Assembly: GCA_026168455.1 (NCBI GenBank)
Contig: JANSJX010000008.1
Coordinates: 1-64,000, forward strand
Direction: 5' to 3'
DNA length: 64,000 nucleotides
Source: Theocolax elegans
Lineage: Eukaryota; Arthropoda; Insecta; Hymenoptera; Cerocephalidae
The position numbers and the translations under genes are program-made. The notes beneath the pieces are model-generated. The model saw only the letters and a list, made by a program, of their open reading frames with translations, was not told where the DNA came from and searched no databases. Shown here piece after piece: positions 25,166-37,086 of this stretch. Position 1 is the stretch's first letter, and each line of letters opens with the position of its first letter.

Positions 25166-25575
25166 GTACAAAAGCTCGCGCAGTCGAATGTTCGTCCGAC
25201 TCGGTGAGAGAGAAAGGAAAACCAAGCGTGTATGTATAGAGATACACACACTGCACATATATATATATACATATATATACAGGAGATAGAGCGCAATGAC
25301 CGAGTGGCTGGTTAAAGGGCAGGAGCGCCGCCGTTGCACTCGTGGAATGCAGTCTGCGCGTCAAAGAAAAGCCGCGGAGAAGGAGAGAAAGAGAGAGAGA
25401 GAGAGAGCGAAAAGAACCGAGGTATCCCCCGATGCGTCTCTTTTCCTTTTTCTCTTATTTCCTATATATATATATGTGTGCATACACACATAGACAACAG
25501 ACACACTTGGATTCTGCCTCGGCTAGAAATATACCGCGAGAGAAAGAAGCCACGACTGTGAAGAACCTCTTTCGC

Positions 25576-25620
<45 letters not shown>

Positions 25621-26296
25621 GGAAAGCTTTGGCCGCGCGGTCAAGTTTCTTCTCTATATACTGCATTTTTACTTGCACTTTGGATTTTTCTTTTAACCTG
25701 TATATACACACCTCGTACAAATCTATATATATGTATTTTAGTGTGTCCGCGCACGTCCATCCCATTTTCACGCCCCAAAAACGATTATTGCCGCGTTAGC
25801 CAAACTTGTTCCTTTTTGTTACTACTTTTATATCGCGAATCTGTTTTTCTTACACTCTCTCGCGTTTATGTGTCTTATTTCGGTTTCGCGTGTATACGTG
25901 ATCGGTAGTAACTTCAATCTTTTTGTTTAACGTCAACGTCGTCGATCGATTTCGTTTGCGCATGCAATAATCGACTGTCTAAATGATATATATAGGGCGA
26001 AATATCTTGTTTCTAAAATACCTCGATTTATTGTATTCGTTATTCAGCAGAGTATAATCGTTCACCTAATTCGATAATTAGATTTATATATTTTTAAGTT
26101 ATACCGAACACGTGTATATATTCATATATTGACTTGAACTAATTATATTACGAATTAATCGTCAATATTAAATGCTTTACTCGATTGGAGATATATTATA
26201 CTCACTAAAAATTTCATTGTACGATTGCAATAATTATTTAATAAATTTTCATTTATTTTCAAAGAAATTTACTAAATATCATTTTGCTTGACGAAC
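25166..26296. other. Noncoding DNA between the two tandem duplications
   Basis: Contains TA runs near 25257-25280 and the long GA run at 25584-25618. Overlapping frames on both strands (25073-25771) are translated GA/CT repeat. No gene seen. Confidence 0.55.
25584..25618. repeat. (GA)n microsatellite
   Basis: About 17 GA units, uninterrupted. Confidence 0.95.
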
Positions 26297-26387
26297 GAAG
26301 CATAAGAGGAAAGCACTGTCGTTTGTGCGATTCGTATATATATCTATACAATGTAAATTTTATGACATATATACACTTATATATACA

Positions 26388-27148
26388 CAGTACCGTACAA
26401 AAATTTTAGGTAGGTAAATAAATTTGTATCCCAATTTAATAGATGCGTATCTCTGCACTGAAAACATGGACTCTTGTTTTTACAGCAATCCTTCTTAAAT
26501 ATATGAATCAAACGGAAAATGATTATTTTGTAATCAAACGGATTCTTCTGTAATTAAATGGAATTTAGTTTTAAAAAAGATTGGAAAATTTAACGCGAAA
26601 AGACCAATATTCTAAGATCGAGCATATTACAGAAGATCTTTATTACAGAAAAATCATTTTAGAGCAAGCACTTTTCCGTTTAAGTTATTTTAAGAACAAT
26701 TTCTCCGTGACCAAGAAATCATTATTTCAGAGTGCGAATTTCGATTGTACAAAAATTAAAAAAAAAATCATATTACAATATTCTCCAAGAACTTTCTGTC
26801 TGATTATATTTTTTTATAATTTTTTAGAGATATCAACTTTTTATAAAAAAAAACATTTAAAAGCTCTTAAAAAGTCCAATTTGCTCCTACCTTTTTAAAC
26901 ATCTTATGATAGATGTATACCTTCAATCCATAATTACTATAATAAAATTTACTATTACAATAAAGTACGTCTTTACTTTTCTATTAAAAAAGTAAAATCG
27001 CAAGTATAATCCGAAAAACTGTAAATATAACTTTTGTTATTAAAAATTGTTGTTAATATTTTTATAACGAAAATTCGCAGAAATATAGACGTATTTAAAG
27101 TGGGGTAAAAATTTATTTACACATATCTAAAATATTTGTACGGTATAT
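26388..27148. mobile_element. Tc1/mariner-like miniature element, copy in duplication 1
   Basis: The left end CAGTACCGTACAAAAATTTT is mirrored on the right by AAATATTTGTACGGTA near 27130-27146. Sub-terminal TAGGTAGGTAAATAAATTT is mirrored by AAATTTATTTACACATATCTA. CAGTRCCGKWCAAAA-type ends are typical of Tc1-like elements. The interior resembles, inverted, that of the element at 58440-58981 (shared AGAGATATCAAC and ATGATAGATG strings). The frame at 26581-26898 (no ATG) shows no transposase motif, so this is a nonautonomous copy with a damaged right terminus. Confidence 0.6.
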
Positions 27149-27349
27149 ACCGTACGTAACTGAGATTTTATAAAATTCGATATTTACCAAAGCATTTGTA
27201 TATATCCGCACACGTATACACGCGGAGGAAGATAGATATATAGAGGAAAGTATCGGGCTCGTATTCCGTCGAGGAAGAAACAAAGAACGAGATCTCGTGT
27301 TTGACTTTGTTTATATATATATATATTTTTTTTTTCTCGGTACCACTAA

Positions 27350-28025
27350 CAAGGAGACCCTCATATGTTTGGGAAACGGATCGGGCCCAGCTTGTATATA
27401 TGTTTTCTAATATAAAAATATGAAAAAGCCGAGAGCCGCAGACTCTAACAAGCGTTTTTTCAAAGGTTATACGCTGTTAAAGCAAAATTTCCAAAAAAAA
27501 AGAGACTTTCCTTTAACGCTTATAACTTCTGACCTATCTAATATTGACATTCAAACCAAAGTTTACTGAAAGCTGAGATAAATAGATACCGTTTTAAAAA
27601 AAAGTACGTTCAAATCCGTTAAAATGGAGCAGAGTTATAGCCGAATTAAGAATTTAAAGAAATTTAGCTTAAAAAAATCAATAAAATTTGTACTGCTCAA
27701 TTTTTGTTTAAAATTGCTTCTAATTCTTAATTTGGTTATAACTCTGCTCCATTTTAATGGATTTGAACGTACTTTTTTTAAAATGTATCTATTTTATCTC
27801 AGCTTTTCAGTAAACTTTGGTTTGAATATCAATATTAGATAGGTCAGAAGTTATAAGCGTTTAAAGTGAAGTTTCTTTTCTTTGGAAATTTGCTTTAACA
27901 GCGTATAACTTTTGAAAAAACAATTGTTAGAGTCTGCGGCTCTGGCTTTTTTCATATTTTTATATTAGAAAACATATACTACAAGCTGGGCACGATCCGT
28001 TTCCCAACATATGAGGGTCTCCTTG
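27350..28025. mobile_element. 676-bp palindromic MITE, TAA target duplication
   Basis: The ends CAAGGAGACCCTCATATG (27350-27367) and CATATGAGGGTCTCCTTG (28008-28025) are perfect inverted repeats, and the inverted pairing continues through nearly the whole element to a short central loop near 27680. TAA flanks both sides (27347-27349 and 28026-28028). The empty site in the second tandem copy reads TTA at 29329-29331. A three-base TWA target is the hallmark of PIF/Harbinger elements, so a Harbinger-type MITE is the likely class. The family name is unknown to me. No coding capacity: the 27624-27842 frame is part of the palindrome. Confidence 0.8.
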
Positions 28026-28276
28026 TAAGTTCGCACGAGCAAGCGCACCCGTTTTTCCTTTAGGTTGGAGCCGGAGTCACGCTTCTACTCTGTCGCTGGA
28101 AAGTGGCGTGCGAGGTGCGACGTTAAAACGAGAGCCCAGGTAAAACGTGAGGGGACGACCACGCTCTACACATACACACAGTGCAGTTGCGGGGGTGGCG
28201 ATGCTTACCTCTTTTTTTACGAGCCGCGGGGATGCGCGAAATTACATTTATTTCAGTTGTTTAGCCTCGGAGAAAG

Positions 28277-29580
28277 GAAGCATAAGAGGAAAGCACTGTC
28301 GTTTGTGCGATTCGTATATATCTATACAATGTAAATTTTATGACATATATACACTTATATATACACAGTACCGTACAAAAATTTTAGGTAGGTAAATAAA
28401 TTTGTATCCCAATTTAATAGATGCGTATCTCTGCACTGAAAACATGGACTCTTGTTTTTACAGCAATCCTTCTTAAATATATGAATCAAACGGAAAATGA
28501 TTATTTTGTAATCAAACGGATTCTTCTGTAATTAAATGGAATTTAGTTTTAAAAAAGATTGGAAAATTTAACGCGAAAAGACCAATATTCTAAGATCGAG
28601 CATATTACAGAAGATCTTTATTACAGAAAAATCATTTTAGAGCAAGCACTTTTTCCGTTTAAGTTATTTTTAAGAACAATTTCTCCGTGACCAAGAAATC
28701 ATTATTTTCAGAGTGCGAATTTCGATTGTACAAAAATTAAAAAAAAAATCATATTACAATATTCTCCAAGAACTTTCTGTCTGATTATATTTTTTTATAA
28801 TTTTTTAGAGATATCAACTTTTTATAAAAAAAACATTTAAAAGCTCTTAAAAAGTCCAATTTGCTCCTACCTTTTTAAACATCTTATGATAGATGTATAC
28901 CTTCAATCCATAATTACTATAATAAAATTTACTATTACAATAAAGTACGTCTTTACTTTTCTATTAAAAAAGTAAAATCGCAAGTATAATCCGAAAAACT
29001 GTAAATATAACTTTTGTTATTAAAAATTGTTGTTAATATTTTTATAACGAAAATTCGCAGAAATATAGACGTATTTAAAGTGGGGTAAAAATTTATTTAC
29101 ACATATCTAAAATATTTGTACGGTATATACCGTACGTAACTGAGATTTTATAAAATTCGATATTTACCAAAAGCATTTGTATATATCCGCACACGTATAC
29201 ACGCGGAGGAAGATAGATATATAGAGGAAAGTATCGGGCTCGTAATTCCGTCGAGGAAGAAACAAAGAACGAGATCTCGTGTTTGACTTTGTTTATATAT
29301 ATATATATTTTTTTTTTCTCGGTACCACTTAGTTCGCACGAGCAAGCGTACCCGTTTTTCCTTTAGGTTGGAGCCGGAGTCACGCTTCTACTCTGTCGCT
29401 GGAAAGTGGCGTGCGAGGTGCGACGTTAAAACGAGAGCCCAGGTAAAACGTGAGGGGACGACCACGCTCTACACATACACACAGTGCAGTTGCGGGGGTG
29501 GCGATGCTTACCTCTTTTTTTACGAGCCGCGGGGATGCGCGAAATTACATTTATTTCAGTTGTTTAGCCTCGGAGAAAGG
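28277..29580 (+). repeat. 1.3-kb tandem duplication, copy 2 (no inserted element)
   Basis: Head-to-tail copy of 26297-28276. At 29321-29340 it runs GGTACCACTTAGTTCGCACG with no insertion, giving a paralogous empty site for the element in copy 1. The open frames starting near 28065 and 29368 (both non-ATG) are the same duplicated sequence and are not called as genes. Confidence 0.9.
28366..29127. mobile_element. Tc1/mariner-like miniature element, copy in duplication 2
   Basis: Duplicate of 26388-27148 carried by the tandem duplication, not an independent insertion. Differences are single-base indels in T and A runs. Confidence 0.6.
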
Positions 29581-32500
29581 AAAAAAAAAGAAGAAAACGT
29601 TAAGGGGTTGCGCCGCGCGCGAGAAATAAAGACAGAGAGTGTATCACGAAGTCGCCCTACCATCTCGGAAAATTTACCCCGAGTTGTGCTACTGCTTTTC
29701 TCTTCCAGCTCCCTTCGTGGTTAGTACTTCATTAATGAGTATACACCTCGTTTCTTTTACGGCCGAAAAGTTACTCCCGCATTTATTTATTTTTTTTCCC
29801 CGTTCGTGCTTTATTTATTTATTTTTTTTTGCTCAATGTATTATTAGAGGCTATATATACATATATTATACGTGTACATATATATTTATTGTCACAGCGA
29901 ATTTGTTTGATTTATTTTTTGCCTATATTCTTTCAAAAATATTTAGAGGGCATAAAAATTCAAATTTCAAAGGAAAAAGATGGAAAGTTATGCGGTAGGT
30001 TGGGCGCGAGTACAGGTAATACCGATACGTCAAAGACCCGAAAGGAGATAATAAAAAAAATTGAGAAATAAACCGGGTTGTTTAGACGCAATATACGAAA
30101 TAAAGAGGTTACGGAGATCCATGCGGCTCGAGTACCGCGGCGGCGCAATCCGCGACAAAGAGAGCATGTCAAGTATTCCTCGGTCGCAAGACGGAAAGCA
30201 TCAGAGGCGCGAGTGCTCGCGGACAATGGACTTTGGTAACCTCTATATAGCCGGCGCGGCGGTCAACACCGCGCGATTTCCCAAGGTGATCGTCCGGTTT
30301 TTTCAAAACCCGGCGTATATACACACACCGTCTCTTCCGTTTTTTTTTTTTTCCTTTTCGTCCAACCATTGACCCCTATATATACGTATGAACGATAGGA
30401 TCGCGTTCACGTAAGTTCCTCTTAATGTAAAAACCAGTGTACGTGTACGTGTATATATATACATATATGAGAAGTTGGCCAGTGAAACGTAGGATCGGCG
30501 TGACATGTATCGCGCATACATAATGCAGGAACGTGGCGTTAATAACGGCGACGGACCTCGTTGCAAGATTTTCGCGCGGGGTATATATATATACGCCACC
30601 ACGAACCCTCTACACCGTCGACTAAAATTCACGTGCTAACAAATATATTCAATGTCCTCGCGAATTATAACCCTTCTTCGTTTTTTTTTCCTTCTCCTCG
30701 ACGTTCACTTTTATATATATAATGATTATCATATTATTTCGCCGTGTGGTATATAACACCGTGATTATCACGTACGTACGTGCACATACCCACACACACA
30801 CGTGCGCGCACACACATAAGTAGATGTACGTGTAATTTTAACTGGAATATTATACCGCGAAATTATAGAGTTTGTAAATGCGCGACGGTCGAATAGTGCA
30901 CATTAGAGTGTGAGAAGAAGAAGGAAAAAGAAATTAAGGAAGGATTGAGTTAGCGGTTTTTATTTACGGTAGTTTTGCGGGTACGAATCGTGTTGCACCT
31001 ACATATGTATATATGTATATATTTGACGTATCGATTGAACTCCACGCACCTATATATGTTCAAATGGTATTTTCATTAACCGTGGCTGTATCGGGTTATC
31101 GCTCTAACAACACTATTGTTTCGCTTGTCGAGCGCATCGGTTTAGTTCGTTATCTCATTTATGCTTTACTCTGAAGTATAGACACTCCTCTCTCTCTCTC
31201 TCTGTGAATATAATATACATATATACACATCGTGTACATAAATCGTAATTCGCTAAATTTCTATCGATCTGGACCACGTATAACCACGTTTGGTCGAAAG
31301 TTACTCACCACTCTTAAACGCGTATAACGCGAACGTCCGTGTTTCATATATATATATATATATAAAATGCACAAATTGCAAATGGACACGGCGTAACGCG
31401 TGAGGTGTATTCTTTAGTTACGATGAAAATTAAAACGAAATGAAGAGAAAAAAATCGTTATTTACTCGATATACGCAAGCGCATCGTTTATATATATATA
31501 TATCAAACGAGGGAGTTCAATCTAAATATATGTATATATAGCGTGTATATTTCGATTATGCGTAAATTTGAATAAGCATCCATTCGCGAGAACGAGAATT
31601 ATATATATATATCTATGCATTTCATTCGTCGTGGACAATATCTCGTGGATTATATTCCTTATCCACTATAAGCCTTCTTCTTCCATATGGTGTGTGTATA
31701 TATATGCCGAACGCATACCTCGCGGATTCTAAGGTGTGGGCGCTGCGTTGCGTGCATTAATATTTAATAATATTATCCTATTATACTCGTTGAGAATATA
31801 CTCGAGTGAATGACGCTTATAAGATCGAGCTTGATTTCTCTTTCTCTCTGTTCATTGTATATGGTTATGCTTTCCGTGTAGACGCGTGCGATATATGTAC
31901 ATGTATATGTATCTATATAGTAGCCGTTTCTTCGAGACTCGTCGAGAGTGTTGTTATTATATTGGCGCGGTCCGTAGATCGCGAATGTTATACGCTTGAT
32001 CCATCATGTTTATTAATAAGATATATCTTGCGGTATGGTTGTACATATGCAACCTTCGTCGTCTATATTGACGGCTTTCAAGGACACCCTACGATATTTA
32101 TTGTTTATTGTCTATTTTTTTTTGCATCGTTATTACCACTTATTTCATCCTTTTTACTTTTATTTTCGTTTGATTACGTGTACCTAAGAGCGTGAAATAT
32201 CGTTTAAGGGGATGTCATGTCAAACTACGTTTCTTAAATTTAGTGAGAGGAATTTTTGAAATAGCAGCAATATCACGGCAATAAAATATCGTAGACACGA
32301 TTTTTTATGTAAGTAAACGAAAGCTTATTTTAAAAGCTTTTTACATTATTTGTCTGAGTAATTGAAAAAAAAAGAATTTTTTCCAGCAACAATTTATTTT
32401 TAAGATTTTTTTTTTAATTTAAAGGAATTACGACACGTTATTTGAAAAAATAAACGTTAAAAAGATTCTATTAAAAATTACTTAAAAAATAGCTTTTATA

Positions 32501-33005
32501 ATTTTCTCTCCAAGGTGGATATAACGTTAAACATTTTCGAGTATACAGTGAAATAGTCGTCCGCGTACGTATGTATAAAAGGTTAATAAACCCGAGTCGA
32601 TTAAGATGCGTAACACGAGGAACCTGCCTAACCTTATACTAACGTTTCGCACGTTCGAGAACCAATGCTCGAAAAATCGAAAGGAAATCGTACCCATCGT
32701 TGTCATCGTAAGGTGAACCATTCCGTTTCCACCATTACTATACATACACTTGCGCACGTATAGCTTTCGTATGTGTATACACTGCATGTACATGGAAAAG
32801 ACAAAAATCGCGCGGAACACCGAGCGCGCGACTGTTTAACGTATAACCGCGTGTGTAATCCGATTTCGCGAGCACCGTGACCATCGGACGTTGCTCTCTC
32901 GCCCTCTGGGTGTCGTAATCGGTAACTCTCGTGGAAGTGTATATACCGTGATTCGCTTTTATTTTTCGTCGCGATGCAGCAGATTTCCTGCTAAGGGACT
33001 CCTTT

Positions 33006-33044
<39 letters not shown>

Positions 33045-33155
33045 GGACAAAAATATGTGTTTATAATGCCGCGAGCTTACGCGCGCTCTATGCTGTTTTA
33101 CAACGGCGTAAGCGTTTTCGGGGCAAAGGAATTTTAAAAGGGCTCTAAAAGCTTT
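29581..33155. other. Noncoding DNA with CpG-rich patches
   Basis: Contains a CpG-rich stretch at about 30060-30310 (see candidate exon), another at 32820-32960, CT runs near 31183-31203 and 33013-33038, GT/CA-rich DNA near 30780-30820, and many short TA runs. The AT-rich segment 32205-32520 looks like an old repeat end (AAGGGGATGTCATGTCAAAC) but I found no matching partner. No gene is firmly supported. Confidence 0.45.
30121..30235 (+). CDS. Possible coding first exon in CpG-rich stretch (weak)
   Basis: ATG at 30121 opens 38 codons plus one base with mixed, non-repetitive codons (begins MRLEYRGGAIRDKE), ending at TTTG before a GTAACC donor-like site at 30236. The surrounding 250 bases are clearly richer in G, C and CpG than the flanks, as exons and promoters often are in hymenopterans. 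No acceptor or second exon was found, no domain is recognisable, and a minus-strand frame overlaps. It could equally be a regulatory CpG patch. Confidence 0.15.
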
Positions 33156-33159
33156 CGTG

Positions 33160-33187
33160 TTTTTTTTTCTTTTTGTCAGGGTAAGTC
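33160..33187 (+). promoter_or_regulatory. Pyrimidine tract with CAGGGTAAGT
   Basis: A near-pure T/C tract of about 17 bases ends in GTCAG (AG 33178-33179), then G, then GTAAGT at 33181-33186. Both halves match splice consensus well, but they are one base apart rather than abutting, so this is not a standard recursive site. Listed as a possible splice signal only. Confidence 0.15.
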
Positions 33188-34664
33188 GAAGGTGTGTGTG
33201 TATATATATATATTTACGTGCAGGGTCGCTATTTTCAAAAAGAAAACCGGAAAAAGGAATGCTCATCTCTGAAAAATTTTTAAACAGCTGCTGACTATGC
33301 GGAAAGATTGCGCGAAGGTTAATTACATACTTTTATTCTTCGTTATATTCGCGCTCGAAGCGTTAATTCGTAAATGATACGCGTGCGCTACAATTATTTT
33401 ACGAATAATCACGTATATATATATATATATACACGATTAAGTCAATCTTTTATTTTAATTTGTAGGTCAGTAGTGTAGTACAGTACCTTTGGATGTATAT
33501 ATAATTATCTACATCGTTTTAACAAGGTTTACATTAACGTAAAAAGTGCATCTCGTTAAAATAAGAAAACAAACGGCTCGAATTGTCTCTTAAATATTAA
33601 CGTTCAGTTGCAAAAAATATGTAATTATCCGCGATATAATGGTGAAGCGTGCATTTTTTTTAAAGCGCTGTTAACTTTTTTTTGTCGCGACGAACGTAAT
33701 GTTTTAACGTTTGCGGTGTAAATTATGATCTCTAAATTTTTACTCTCGTTGTGTGTCTGTGTGCATACAGACTTCACTCGTGTAAGTCATTAATAACACC
33801 TGGTAAATGACTTTTCAATCGTTGACTGCGGTCGCTGTAAAATGCCTAAATTAGCTTCGATACACTTAACGCACACATTACGATAGCTATAACATTTTTT
33901 ATGCCTTTTTTCTCGCGAGATAATTGTTAACAACTTGTTATTTTATTGCTTTTTATTTTCTAAACGCGTTTACCTAAAAATATAAATCAAATAATATTAC
34001 GTACCATTGCTAATAATAATTTTAGCGTTTGTTAAAAAAAAAAAAATTATCCAAATTTTTAGTACGATAAATTCAACAATTGTATTTTTATAATTCGTAA
34101 AGAGGCATCACTTACACTCAGCGTGGTAACGTTGACAAAATAAATCTTAAAATTGATCATACGGATGATTTTAATGAAAAGAAAAACCGTATGCGCGGGT
34201 AAGAAAAGAAAAAAAAATGAGTGTAGTAATCGTTACCAAACACTTTTCCTGAAAGCGATCCGAACGAACGATCGCTCACTTAGACCGCGTATACGATACA
34301 TCAAAGATACACACTTACACACCCATCGGACTACAAAAAATTGGTTCTCACGACTTAATCGTTCGAACATCGAAAGTTTGGCTTTTCGAACGATACACAT
34401 CGCGTATGAAAGAAAAGATAAATGACGTAGCGCCATTCGAAAAAAGAAAAGGAAAAAGAAAAAAAAATAGAGACTCATAGAGAAAATGTTGATAGACGCA
34501 CTCGCGCGGGCAATGGACTAACGAGGGTACATCCTGCGAGAAATAATAAGCCTGTTCCATACGTGTGTGTGTGTGTGTGTGTGTACAATTGCCGGAAGCG
34601 TGCGAGTATCCCCACGCGCGCGAGCATAGATGCGAAAGAGTTGCACCTGTCACGTTGCGTTCCC

Positions 34665-34704
<40 letters not shown>

Positions 34705-35964
34705 GTATAGGTGCCAGGCTAGCGCGACGACCTGTCTCAACATCGCGATTTGAGCGAGACCGAAACCGGTACAACCTACTATCTATATATATATATATAT
34801 ATACATATATATGCACATACAACACGTGTAATGTATATATATACACGGCGATGTAATTGGGACTTATATACTTTGCAAAATAAGCGTTGAATATTCGTGT
34901 CGCGCCTTGTTTCCGAGCGATTTTTATTCAAACAAAAATTTGTTGGGTGATGTAGGTAGTTCTTCTTCTACATTGTAATATTTTCGTTAAAATTCAGTTG
35001 CGATCGGGAAAAGAGCAATGAGTGCATATATATACGATTATCGACTGAATAATGTATAGAATCGGAAATATCTAACGCGTTTTACTTTTAAAAAGTAGTA
35101 CTTCTATATATATATGCGGTACGTGCAGCGTCTTGGAGGATATGTAGTACGAAAGGAAACGCCCGCTTTCCTGCTGCTGCTGCTGCTCCTGCTGTTTTGT
35201 ATGGAAATTTTACCTGACACTATATATATAAGTCTCTCTCTCTGTGCGTGTGTGTGTTTATGTGTCTGTATACTCTGTTTACTCTACGGCGAACTTGTGA
35301 AATCTTTAAACTTACGGGTTTGACCGTGAAACACAAGAGAATATGAGACCCGACGTTTTCTAGCGGTTAAGCTAACGTATAATGTGGGGCATTACCGAGG
35401 GCATTACGCGTCAACCGTTTGGATCAAAATTTTAAAATGCACCAAATTTTAGCTACGGACTGGAAATGTTATCTAAAAACAGGTACAAAATTTTTTGGTG
35501 CTAAAATTAACTTGTTTAAAAATTATTCTAACCTCAGAACATTATATTTTTCAAGTTTTCTCAACACCAATTGTACTCCTAATGTAAGGAATTACAAAAT
35601 TTTTTTTTGTGTTTCTTTAAATTATCATAATTTTTGACAGAGTTACAGGCTACAGACCATTAGAAAGGTATTGATTCAAACTTTTGTTTTAAACTTTTGA
35701 ATGAAAAAATCGACTGTGACGTGGTCGCCTTATTTTAAACATCAATTTTGACTTGTACTTTGTAAGTCATCGACATTCCGATTAATAATTCTGACCCGAA
35801 AGAATAAATTCTAGCGAAAACCAGCAACCAACGTTAGATATAACGTTATATAGAAAAAGTTTAGAGATTAGAATAACTTTCAAATAAATAAATTTCAGCA
35901 TATCTAAAAATTATTTTCTATTTTTTGAAAAACATTTCCACTTTGGACCTGAAAATGCCCTACT
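33188..35964. other. Noncoding DNA with microsatellites
   Basis: Includes GT run 34563-34584, CT run 34666-34700, TA run near 34785-34803 and a CTG-rich patch at 35171-35192. The long opposed frames at 34233-34856 are translated CT/GT repeats. 35340-35960 is AT-rich and looks like decayed repetitive DNA. No gene seen. Confidence 0.5.
34666..34700. repeat. (CT)n microsatellite
   Basis: About 17 CT units. A GT run lies 80 bases upstream (34563-34584). Confidence 0.95.
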
Positions 35965-36424
35965 TTCTAAAAATGAATAAGTGAGTAATTAGTGAACCAT
36001 CACTGATTCAAAGAGTGATAAGTAGGTTAGCAATACTTAGTGAATAATCATTAATTCAAATGGCAGAGTGTGTTCACTAAACAACAAATAGAAATGTATT
36101 GTAATTCAAATAGTAAATCCTGATGGTCGTATTTCAATGCATAAATCCACTAGATTAATGTGTGAAAAATTACTAATTCAAATAATAATTGTATGCTAAT
36201 AAATTAGTGAGTATTCACAAGAAATAATTGCCTAATTAATAATTTACATATCATTTAGTAAGCTAAATAAATTAATAATTATCATTAATGAATTAGTGAT
36301 TATTTTAATTTATCAATGGAAGAAACGTAATTTACTAATTAATTAGGAAAAGATTCACTCATCATTTAGTAAAATATTTTTAACTAAGCAAATTACTGGA
36401 ATTTTCATTGATTTATTTTTAGAG
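35965..36424 (+). mobile_element. AATTAGTG-rich inverted-repeat element, copy 1
   Basis: The left end CTAAAAATGAATAAGTGAG is mirrored by the right end TTCATTGATTTATTTTTAGAG (36404-36424), giving terminal inverted repeats. The interior repeats TTAGTGA/TCACTAA motifs. The inverted relative at 61352-61732 shares the string AATATTTTTAACTAAGCAAA (C in place of T in TAACCAAG) just inside the same end. About 460 bp, no coding capacity. Superfamily not assigned. Confidence 0.55.
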
Positions 36425-37086
36425 ACTATATATATATAGGAAATATATAGGTTAAACCAAGTTACTGAATTTCGAGGTCATTCCCTATTGTATTCGTTGT
36501 CAAGATAACGTATACATTTAACATTGCACGGAATAAAAACAAACGTGATTGTTGTAAAATAAATGAAAAAATAAAGGAAAAATCGGTTTATACATTAGAA
36601 CGAAATGATATCTCTATTTGTTATCGAAATCGAAACTAAGATAAGTTAAGATTCTTCTTTTTTTTTGTTAGTTTGGAGGGGAAGGAGCGATACTTCGAGA
36701 GGGGTTAGAGATGTATATACATATACCGTTTCTGCTCTGGATGCTGATCACGAATCGAACGATCCGAGGTTAAAGAAATTGCTTTGGAAAGAGAAATGTA
36801 ACCGACAATATCTGCGGTTGTGTGTATCTATTTAAAAGAAAACGAAGAAATTACGAGGGCTATATCCCGCCTCGAATAACGAATTAGTACATATATATAT
36901 TATCGACGTAACAAATTTTTGATTATTTTTTGTTTGGTAATTCGACGTTAAACGAAAAAATATTAGCGAGAAAGGTGCATCTAATGTAGGAAGAGTTCAC
37001 CGGGTATAAGGAAGAGATCGAACCTCGATATAGACAAGTATACTATATGGAGGTAAATTGGGCGTGTTTGCATCGTAGCGTCCCTT
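36425..37086. other. Noncoding AT-rich DNA
   Basis: No repeat ends, exon or RNA gene recognised. Short TA runs at 36427 and 36892. Confidence 0.5.

Larger units (their letters stand above)
26297..28276 (+). repeat. 1.3-kb tandem duplication, copy 1 (with inserted element)
   Basis: Matches 28277-29580 head-to-tail, beginning at GAAGCATAAGAGGAAAGCAC. The copy is longer only because it holds the 676-bp palindromic element at 27350-28025. The rest differs mainly by single-base length changes in homopolymers and TA runs. GAAG at the junction may be microhomology. Confidence 0.9.

Noticed and set aside
26581..26898. 105-codon frame inside the Tc1-like element, considered as transposase
   Set aside because: No ATG start and no DDE-type or helix-turn-helix features visible; the copies differ by frameshifting single-base indels.
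28065..28334. Frame beginning EPESRFYSVAGKWRA, repeated at 29368
   Set aside because: It looks conserved only because the DNA is a young tandem duplication; the start codon is not ATG and the 3' parts diverge at the duplication boundary.
34475..34856. Long overlapping frames on both strands
   Set aside because: They are translations of GT and CT microsatellites (Cys-Val and Ser-Leu repeats).
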